37,545 nt of DNA from Branchiostoma floridae. Its lineage: Eukaryota; Chordata; Leptocardii; Amphioxiformes; Branchiostomatidae. The DNA lies in contig NC_049989.1 of the NCBI RefSeq assembly GCF_000003815.2, forward strand, positions 17,908,008 to 17,945,552. The letters are read 5' to 3'. The number at the start of each line of letters is the position of its first letter. Position 1 is the stretch's first letter. The translations under genes were made by a program, and so were the position numbers. Under the pieces are notes generated by a model, which was not told where the DNA came from, searched no databases, and saw nothing but the letters and a program-made list of their open reading frames with translations. Of the stretch, positions 24,101 through 34,800 are shown in pieces.

Positions 24101-27100
24101 CCTGACCATCTGTAGTTCCTTTTTCTTTTGTTAGTGTCTTCTTGTCCTTTTCATCACCATCATTCAGTGATTTGCCATCATTCAGTGAAGGCTTCACGTA
24201 GGACTCCCAGAAGTGTACCAGCGCCACCCTGAGTGCTGCTATAGCCTCCTCCTGCTTCTCTGCTCTGGTGGTTTGCTGTTGAACCCTCTTGTCTACTTCT
24301 AGTATCAGCTCCCCCTGTTTGGCTATGGTTCCGTCCTGCTCTGCGTTCTTCTGTTGTTCTACGTCGCTCACCTTGGTGTAGTAGTCCAGGACGGAGTCGC
24401 TGAGTTCAGCCTGCAACTGCTCCAAGGAGGAGACCCTCTCCTGACAGGTCTCCATCTGGAAGTCGTGGTCGTCGGCGACCATCTCCAGTTGGGCCACCCT
24501 TTCCTCCTGCGTCTCCAGCCTGCTTTGTAGATCAACAATCGCAGCCTGCTGCCATTGCAGGACGGCGTGCAGCTTTTCGAAGTATGACATGGGATCCACG
24601 AGCTTTCCCGTGTCGTCCTCTTTCCCTGGAAGGGGAAGGTCTGCGTCAGGCATTTCATCATTCTCTTGGTCAGGATCTTCTGAAGGATCCGTTGTCTCTG
24701 ATGCCTCTTGATCATCATCATCATCTTGAGACTGCCTGTCCTTGTCTTTGCTTTCATCAATGTTTTCCTCTTCCTCTGAATCATCTGTGTTTTGTTGGTC
24801 AACAACCTGAAGGTCTTTCTGGTCATTTGCAGTTCCTTGGTCATCAACATCATCATCATCCTGAGACTGCCTGTCGTTGACTTTACTTGCATCGACTTCT
24901 TCTCCTCCTTCTTGTTCATCTGTGTTTTGTTGGTCTACAGCCACTTGCTGAAGGTCTTTCTGGTCATCTGCAGTTCCTTGATCACCAGCATCATCTTGAG
25001 ACTCCCTGTCATTGTCTTTGCTTGCATCAACCTCTTCTTTTTCTTCTTCTCCTCCTTCTTGTTCATCTGTGTTTTGTTGGTCAACAACCTCTTGCTGAAG
25101 GTCTTTCTGGTCACCTGCACTTCCTTGGTTGTCAGCAGATTCCTGTGCATTCTTGTCTATATCATCAGCTAGCTGCTGCTGTTCACTCTGCTGTCCCAAG
25201 TGGACATCTATGTCTTTCTTCTCTTCTGTCTCTTGAGCAGTTTGCTGGAGTGAGTCTGCTTCACCTGTCTCAGCTGCAGTATCTTGCTGTTCTTCCTTTA
25301 AACTGCCTGCATCTGACACAGTCTGTTCTGGGATGTTTTCTTGCATTTTTTCGCCCTCCTGTTCTTGCAGGTTTTGTTGCTGTTCCTCTTGTTGTTCCTC
25401 TTGAGTCTGTAGTTGTTGCATTTGAGACTCCTGTTCTTGTGGAATCTGTTGCTGTGTCTGCTGCTCTAGATTCATTTGCAACTGCTGTTCTTGCAAAATC
25501 TGTTGCTGTGGCAGTTCTTGTTGCATTTGCATCACCTGTTGTTGCTGTGGTTGTTGATATATTTGGCCACCCTGTTGAATGATTTGTTGCTGAGCTTGCT
25601 GCTGTTGTTGAAGCTGTTGCACTTGCTGCTGTTGTTGAAGCTGTTGCGCTTGCTGTTGTTGTTGAAGCTGTTGTGCTAGCTGTTGTGCTTGCTGTTGTTG
25701 AAGCTGTTGCGCTTGCTGTTGCTGTTGAAGCTGCTGTGCTTGCTGTTGCTGTTGAAGCTGTTGTGCTTGTTGTTGCTGTTGAAGCTGTTGTGCTTGTTGT
25801 TGCTGTTGAAGCTGTTGTGCTTGCTGCTGTTGCTGAAGTTGCTGTTGTGCTTGCTGTTGTTGCTGTATTTCTCTTTGCTGTTGCATTTGCTGCTGTTGCT
25901 GCATTTGTCTTTGCTGTTGTCGAATCTGTTGCTGTTGTTGCTGTCTTTGTTGTTCCATCATCCGTTGTGCATGTTGTTGTTGTGCCTACAAAGAGCAACA
26001 CGAAAAGGAAACGTTATGATACAAATCAAGAAGACACTTGTTATTAACACCATGTACACTCAGTCTGCTAATAATCCCTGTTACTGGGGCTCAGCAGTAA
26101 GAAAGGAGGAAGAAGAAGAAAGAAAATCTACCATAATGTTAACTCACTGCAAAAGAATTACTTAAAGAAAATGAAAGATGTAAAACAAGCTACCGAAGTA
26201 AGTCAGAGCTAGTTACAAAAGTGTGACTATATACTTGTGTATTTGACTGTTCTTGTTCAAGTGAATGTGTTTCGTCTAGTGGCTGCATATCAGCTTCTTC
26301 CTGGGTTTGTTGCACATGTTGGGTTTGTTGGTCCTGTTGGGATGTTTGTTGACTGGATGGTGTGTGTCCAGCCTGTTGCTGTGTTTGTTGATCAGGTGGT
26401 GTTTGTTGTGCATTAGAAGGTTGCTGATCCAGTTGCTGGGTTTGTTGAATTGGTGCTGTTTGTTGGGCTTGTTGTTGTGTTTGTTGAACGGGTGGTGTTT
26501 GTTGGGCCTGTTGTTGTGTTTGTTGTATGGGTGGTGTTTGTTGGGTCTGTTGCTGGGTTTGTTGGGTCTGTTGCTGGGTTTGTTGGGTCTGTTGCTGGGT
26601 TTGTTGAATGGGTGGTGTTTGCTGGGCTTGTTGCTGTGTTTGTTGGGTCTGTTGCTGTGTTTGCTGGGCCTGTTGCTGTGTTTGCTGAATGGGTGGTGTT
26701 TGCTGGCCTAGTTGCTGTATTTGCTGTCCTAGTTGCTGTGTTTGTTGGCCTAGTTTCTGTGTTTGTTGGCCTAGTTGCTGTGTTTGTTGGCCTAGTTGCT
26801 CTGTTTGTTGGCCTAGTTGCTGTGTTTGTTGGGTATGTTGCTGTGTTTGCTGGGCCTGTTGCTGTGTTTGCTGAAGGGGTGGTGTTTGCTGGCCTAGTTG
26901 CTCTGTTTGCTGGTCTAGTTGCTGTGTTTGCTGGCCTAGTTGCTGTGTTTGTTGGGCCTGTTGCTGGGCCTGTTGCTGTGTTTGCTGAATGGGTGGTGTT
27001 TGCCCGACTTGTTGCTGTGTTTGCTGACCTAGTTGCTGTGTTTGTTGGGCCTGTTGCTGGGCCTGTTGCTGTGTTTGCTGAAGGGGTGGTGTTTGCCCGA

Positions 27101-28836
27101 CTTGTTGCTGTGTTTGTTGGGTCTGTTGCTGTGTTTGTTGGGTCTGTTGCTGGGTTTGTTGAATGGGTGGTGTTTGTTGGGCCTGTTGCTGTGTTTGTTG
27201 GGCCTGTTGCTGGGTTTGTTGGGTCTGTTGCTTGGTTTGCTGAATGGGTGGAGTTTGCTGGCCTAGTTGCTCTGTTTGCTGGTCTAGTTGCTGTGTTTGC
27301 CCGACTTGTTGCTGTGTTGGCTGGCCCAGTTGCTGTGTTTGTTGAATGGTGGGTTTGTTGAATGGGTGGTGTTTGTTGGGCCTGTTGTTGTGTTTGTTGA
27401 ATGGGTGGAATTTGCTGGGCCTGTTGCTGAGTTTGTTGAATGGATGGTGTTTGCCCGACTTGTTGCTGTGTTTGCTGGGCCTGTTGTTGTGTTTGTTGAA
27501 TGGGTGGAGTTTGTTGAGCCTGTTGCTGTATTTGCTGGGCCTGTTGCTGTGTTTGTTGGGGCCGTTGCTGGGTTTGTTGAATGGGTGGTGTTTGTTGAAT
27601 GGGTGGTGTTTGCTGGGCCTGTTGTTGTGTTTGCTGGGCCTGTTGTTGTGTTTGTTGAATGGGTGGAGTTTGTTGAGCCTGTTGCTGTGTTTGTTGAATG
27701 GGTGGTGTTTGCTGGGCCTGTTGCTGTATTTGTTGGGCCTGTTGCTGTGTTTGTTGAATGGGTGGAGTTTGTTGAGTCTGTTGCTGTATTTGCTGGGCCT
27801 GTTGCTGTGTTTGTTGGGCCTGTTGCTGGGTTTGTTGGGCCTGTTGCTGGGTTTGCTGAACGGGTGGTGTTTGCTGGCCTAGTTGCTGTGTTTGCTGACC
27901 TAGTTGCTGTGTTTGTTGGGTATGTTGCTGTGTTTGCTGAATGGGTGGTGTTTGCCCGACTTGTTGCTGTGTTTGCTGGGCGTGTTGCTGGGTTTGTTGG
28001 GCCAGTTGCTGTGTTTGTTGTGCCTGTTGCTGGGTTTGTTGGGCCTGTTGCTGGATTTGTTGGGCCTGTTGCTGGGCCTGTTGAATGGGTGGTGTTTGTT
28101 GTGCCTCTTGCTGTGTTTGTTGGGCCTGTCGCTGTGTTTGTTGGGCCTGTTGCTGGGTTTGTTGAATGGGTGGTGTTTGTTGTGCCTGTTGCTGTGTTTG
28201 TTGGGCCTGTTGTTGTGTTTGTTCATCAGGAGGTGTTTGCTGCGCCTGTTCCTCTGTTTGCTGGGCCTGTCGCTGTGCCTGTTCCCTTCGCCTTCTTGTC
28301 TCTTCCATTTGCTTTTGCATATCCGTTTGCCTTCCTTTCTTCTGGTGGTGAAATGACAAAGACTTGTTGTCAATGAAATCCTATGATTATAAACATATTT
28401 AGCAGGTGCTCAAATAAAATTGCCAAAACTTAGTAATGTGGGTTCAATGTTTTCATGTAGGTGGGTTCAAACTGGCACAAGAATCATTTTCTCAACAATC
28501 AAGTCTCAAGCAAAATTGGCCCTTACAGTTTAAAAAAAAGCCGCTAGAGGCTCAAACTTTTACCACTTCTTTACGAGCCAAAGAACCATCTACCTTTGAC
28601 AATCCATGACCATTGCATGTCCACAACACAAGATATGAAAACAGAAAGTCCTACTGCAGTACCTTAGACAGCTACCAGGAGGCCTGTAATGCAACCATTT
28701 TTTCAGTTTGGCAACATATCGAATATTGTAAATGTCAATCTGTAACTTCAAAGAGTTATGGTTATCTCAAACACTCACACACTCACACACTCACACACAC
28801 ACACACACTCACATACACACACACTCACACACGCAG

Positions 28837-28867
<31 letters not shown>

Positions 28868-31800
28868 GACACACTCACCGTCACACACACACTCTCTCAC
28901 ACACACACACACACAAACACACACAAAATACACACACACACTCACACACACAGCCCTGAAAACATGGCCTTCTTGATAAAGGTAACAAAAGAAACAACAG
29001 TAATCCTTATCCACCCTAGCTCTCTCCTGTTCGGACATTTGTTGTACAAGAGCGCGCCCCTGCCAGACAGGCTATTCTCAAACATTCACACACACACACA
29101 CACACACACTCACACACACAGCCCGAAAAACATGGCCTTCTTGCTAAAGATAACAAAAGAAACAAAGTATTTCTTATCTACCCTAGCTCTCTCCTGTTCG
29201 GACATTTGTTGTACGGGAGCGCGCCCCTGCCGGACAGGCTGTCGGGGTGCCCTGGCCTGATGCTGAACGGGCTGTCCTCTCTGCTGTATCGGCTGGCCCT
29301 GTCGGAAGCCTCTCATTGGTGGCTGCTGATTAAGACGAGCTGACGCCATGATGAGTTGTTTTTAGATTAACTTGTTGGCGATGTATCATCTTCTGGGTTT
29401 AAATCCTTAGCAGGCCACAACATAGTGCCCTCGAAAAAAGCGCTTAAAAGCTATTTTCTTCTCTCAACTGATTGTTGCTGTTGTCTTACTTGGGATTTGA
29501 GACTTAGGATCCAAAGATTCTGGGTTTGAATCCCTAGCAGGCTACAATGTTGTGCCCTTGGGAAAAGCACTTTACCTGTCTACCTAATGCCTATTTTCTC
29601 CATCAATTGGTACTGTGAAAATGAGTACCTAGCTTTGGTTAAGGATGGTCCTATCAAATGGGATGTAAGGCCAGAGGTGACGAAAGCCACGTTCAAGATC
29701 CCATCACACTTTAAAAAAAGATTTGGGGTAAAGATTTTAGTTTTACCGATGTACTGCGCAAAACTGATGCATTACGTCTGAAGGTAAATTTACTATTTAT
29801 ACCAAACAAACAGCAGAGCTCTGTCACACAAATGCTTGCTCCTATGAATAATCACTGATACTTTTTATTTCATGCAGATATGATATGAATATATATACTA
29901 GCTATGAAACATTTGGTGAAGAACAGTACCACTGTCTCTATTACCAGAGGCTGATATTGGAAGATTTTCCACATATAGTGATATACACAATGTTCATGTC
30001 GTGAGCTGTTTATGATTAACAGAAGCTGTTGGCCAACCTTACAGTTCTACCCCCTTTCTCTATCAGAACAAAACTTACATTTTCATCCTTTCATGCAATC
30101 TCATTCAATCAAATTACAACATTGCTTGTTCTAGTTTAACTTAAACATATCTGGATATTTGTAGACCTTACAATCTACTGAGCTGGAAATGTACTAAGGT
30201 CTTCTAGACTCTTAACTTTTCAATGTATGAAGTACAAAGTGTAAAAGATGTTGACTTACCCTGGCATTCAGCGTAGAAAACACCACACACGATCATCCAA
30301 ACAAAGAATATTGCTGAATGTTTGATTCCGACCATGATTAAGAAAGTTCGCTAAGACTATCACTTAGAAATTGATGATCTCCACTTCACATGGGTATCTT
30401 GGAACCAAACTTTTCGTGAAGCCTGTTCAATAAAGCTTCAACAAAAAGCAAAATCACTATCGGTGCAATGTCTTTTCCACTTGCTATAGACAGCACTGTA
30501 AATATTACCAACAGGATGTGTACACGGGCCAAGCAGATTTTTTGTTAAATATAATCTCGGCCGGGCAAAGTTCAGTCCACGTTGCAGGATGTCGCGCCTG
30601 ACTACTCTGACGTTCCGTCAACGTCATTTGTTTACGATTATAGCGTGATAACAACAGGAACATTCCTGTACTGCTGTTTGTTGAATCAACAAAGTATTTA
30701 CACTTTGAGCACACCTTTCATGTGTGTTTTTCTTTAAATCATTTGAGTGGTTGGGATAGATGGGAGCCATGCAGTTAACAACAAAATAATTTGTACCCCT
30801 GGGCCAGTATTATTCCCTTGTAAATTTGTTGTTTTTTCATTAGGAAGGATCACTCGTTTGAGGAGGTGCCTCAGGCATGTTAAAGGGGAAGGGATAGCAA
30901 CCCTACCTGAACAAATATACTAGTACCCTGCAACTGAAACAGCAAGGAACTTGCCTTATAATAAGTTATATGCCACTGGGCCCTCTCTCTGTCAGTCCGT
31001 CTTTTCCAGACTATGACAAACTACGCAAAAGAACTTAACGACAAAAGATTACAATGTCACTGGGCCCTACATAGGCCTGAACAAAGGCACAAATGAACAT
31101 TCTATGTCTTCATATGATACAGAAGGCCAGACCAGGCCCTTGCCTTATGTGCCACTAGGCGCGACAAGGGTCTGAACAAATGAAGGAATGAACATCCCAT
31201 ATCTTCATTTCATAATGCAGAAGGCAAGGCCAGGTCTTTGCCTTATGTGCCACTAGGGCCTAGGTACTACATTAGGGTCTGAATGAAGAAACGAATAAAG
31301 ACTTGCCTTATATGACTAAGCACTACAAGGGTCTGAAGGGACAAACGAATAAAGATACCATGTCTTAATCTCAGGACACAGAAGGCTAGGCCAGGCCCTT
31401 GCCTTATGTGTCACTAGGCACTACAAGGATCTGAACGAACAAACAAGCAAACATTCTATGTCTTAATCTCAGGATGCGGAAGGCCAAGCGCCGATCCACG
31501 TGGCCATCATTAACCAGAGTCCTGCCATCATCTCCCTGCTGCTGGCCCACCCCAGCGTGGACCTCACCGTCAAGGACAGGCACGGCCGCTCGCCGTTCGC
31601 CACCGCCATGTCCTGTAAGAACAACAAGGCTGCACAGGCTATTCTGGATAGGGAGCCTACTGCAGCAGAGCAGGTGAGAAGACTGTCTACATGTATTTCA
31701 GTATCTGGCATAACTGGTAGACTGTAGGGCTTGGCATCTCGAGGTCCTAGGTTTGCTACTTGCCATGTCATGTAAGAACAACAAGGCTGCACAGGCCATC

Positions 31801-34800
31801 CTGGATAGGGAACCAACTGCAGCAGAGCAGGTGAGATGACTGTCTACATGTATTTCTATATCTGGCATAACTAGTAGAGTGTAGGGCTTGGCATCTCGAG
31901 GTCTTGGGTTTGCCACCGCCATGTCCTGTAAGATTACTAAGAACAACAAGGCTGCGCGGGCTATTCTGGATAGGGAACCCACTGCTGCAGAACAGGTGAG
32001 AACAAGACTTTCCCTGACAGTGGAGTGACATCCACTGAGCCTTTTTGGTTTATCAGCCCAAAACATGGATTTGGTGTGCCAATGTCTACATGTATATGTC
32101 AACATTTGCCACTAAGAACTGTAATTTTGTGTGTCTGTATAGCTTACTGGTAATAACAACCCCGGGCTGGAAATACTGGGAACATTTGCACTTTTGTGCA
32201 CACTAAATTGTAGCCTGAGTACCATCCGTATTCTACCGGGGCTCCTTACACTCGCTACCGCTAAAAAATTAGGGAAGTGAGTGTAAGGAGCCCCGGTAGT
32301 AATAGGATGGTACCCAGGCTAACTAAATTGGAGCTGTGCACCTAAGTTTTGACTGTGGGTGCACGAATGCAGCTAAGATATTGTGGAGGGTTATGAATGT
32401 AAAGGTTACAGGCAGTAGTAACTTACTCACATTCTACAGTAGTAACATGTTCCTAGAATTTTAAAGCCAGAAACAAACACTACTTCCATCCCTTGTAGGT
32501 TGACAACAAGGGCAGGAACTTCCTTCACATCGCCATCCAGAACTCAGACATCGAGAGCGTACTGTTCCTCATTAGTGTGCACGCCAACGTCAACTCCAAG
32601 GTCCAGGACGCCTCCCAGATGTCTCCCCTGCACCTGGCTGTGCAGGCGGGGTCAGAGATCATCGTCAGGAACTTGGTGAGTGAAAGTAAAAGTGATCTTG
32701 ACCTTGATCTGTATTTACTTCATAAAAAAAGCAGACTTACATAGGCAGGAAACAGCTGAGCCTTCCTGAATTGTCTATAGTCTGTTAACAATAATTATCA
32801 CATACAGATAATCTACTACTCACAGCTTACTCAGTGGACCACGGCTTAACGTCCCGTCCTAAGGACTGCAGCCTTTTCCAGCAGCGTGCATGTCGGGTAA
32901 GCAACACAGCCGGGATCAAACTTGCAGCTTCTTGGCTAGCAACCCCTCGCTGTAATGATATTCCCTGCTACAGAACAGCAAAGAACCAGGTGACCTATGT
33001 GCCACTAGGCACTACAAGGGTAACAACAACATAAGTTTCTGCACCTGCACAGCTGTTGGCAGGTGCGAATGTGAATGATTTGAACATCCAGAAGCAGTCC
33101 GCCCTGCACATCTCAGCCAGTCTGGACCAGTCCGGCAAGTAGTTGGCCGGCCGGGATTGACTGTACATTACCAGTAATACGACTTTCTATTACCGTACAG
33201 CTGTTGGCAGGTGCGAATGTGAATGATGTGAACAGCCAGAAGCAGTCAGCTCTGCACATCTCAGCCAGTCTGGACCAGTCTGGCATCAGCAGTGTGCTGC
33301 TGCAGAATGGTGTGGACTTCGATGGGCAAGACGACAGCCTCAACAATGGTAGATTCTGTTTGTTTCTTCTTCTTTTGTTTGGGCGGCTGCCCTCATCTTG
33401 TTGAGGATTCTGCAGCCTTTAACTTTACTTCTACTACGCAAGCCGAAGGGAGTTTTTTTTTTTTACTTAAATGCTTGCTTGAACTTGAACTACTGGGTGC
33501 AAAATGGACTTTTGTGCACTCCAAATTGCAGCTGTGCATTTTGACTGGGTGCACTTGAAATAATGAACAATCATGGTAAGTTCTGTTTGTTTTGCTTGAA
33601 CTTTTGTTTATTCATGATGAAGTTGAATAGTCAAATGACTGGGCTAACAGACCTAAGATGGAAAAGTCATGGGTTTTATTCCTGGCATTCATGACTTGAC
33701 AGGCCTTCCTCACTCCACCCATGTATAAAAATGGGTACCTGACATCGGTTAGGGAGGTAAAAGGCTGTGAAAAAGTACATGCGCTCTGCCTTCCAATACC
33801 GTGCCCTAGACACAGTGGATAACAGCCCACTGCTGCTATGGCCTAAAACAGACTACCGGACTACCGTTACATTTTTCTACCCCATACAGTTCTCAAGTAC
33901 ATGTATACTAAATACAGAAGTGTATTCTTCCCATGTCCCCAGCTCTCCACATTGCTGTACACCAGGGTCACCTGAACACAGCCAGAACCCTGCTGACAGA
34001 GTCACAGATCAACGCAGAGGCCATGAACCTCAGGTGGGCATGTCTCATCATCGTCTTGTTTAGCTAATGGCTTGGATGATAGACATAGATGAACCAAATT
34101 AGAAGAACATGGGTGACAATTATTTTGTTCTTTGAAAGAGAGAGACAGAGGTTGTGCTAATCTTTGTATATCCAAACATGTTTTCTCAGGGGACAGAACC
34201 CCCTGCACGTGTTAGCCCAGTACAGCAAGGACAACGCGGCGTCCATCTTTGACCTGTTCCACACCTCCATGCCGGAGTACCCACTGGATGCTCCTGACGC
34301 CGAGGGCAACACGGCGCTGATGCTCGCTTACATGAACGGGAACGGCGGGCTGTGTCGGTCCATCGTGAGGGCTGGTGCCAAGCTGGGCATCATGAACAAG
34401 CATGGCGTTTCCATTTTTAACGCACCTGTGGCAACCAAGCAGCTGCTGTACAGAATATTGGGTGAGTGGTAACAAATTTGCATAAATTAACATCAATTTG
34501 CATGAACGGGAACGATTGGCTGTATCGGTCCATCGTGAGGGCCGGTGCCAAGCTGGGCATCATGAACAAGCATGGCGTCTCCATCTTCAATGCACCCGTG
34601 GCGACAAAACAGCTGCTGTACAGAATATTGGGTGAGTGGTAACAAATTTGCATAAACTTACATAAATTTGCATGAACGGGAACGGTGGGCTCTATCGCTC
34701 CATCGTCAGGGCCGGTGCCAAGCTGGGCATCATGAACAAGCACGGAGTCTCAATCTTCAATGCACCTGTGGCGACCAAGCAGCTGCTGTACAGAATATTG

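Noticed and set aside
25270-26001. Minus-strand Thr/Ala/Ser-rich 243-codon frame
   Set aside because: It is an off-frame reading of the poly-Gln exon (CAG/CAA repeats read as ACA/GCA); the exon 4 frame is longer and ends in a coiled coil.
25473-26165. Plus-strand Leu-rich frames opposite the poly-Gln exon
   Set aside because: Antisense of CAG/CAA repeats gives Leu/Val runs; there is no independent evidence.
26413-27350. Thr/Asn/Ala-rich continuation of the minus-strand 648-codon frame
   Set aside because: It appears only after the 2-bp loss. The Gln frame, not this one, meets the phase-0 donor at 26235 and exon 4.
26450-28376. Long plus-strand frames of 303 and 362 residues rich in Val/Phe (FVGPVAVFVEWVV)
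   Set aside because: They are the antisense shadow of the Gln minisatellite exon, which has no stops in most frames. There is no start, splice or homology support.
28613-29260. Plus-strand His/Thr-rich frame of 215 residues
   Set aside because: It is a translation of (CA)n microsatellites plus the antisense of nested exon 2.
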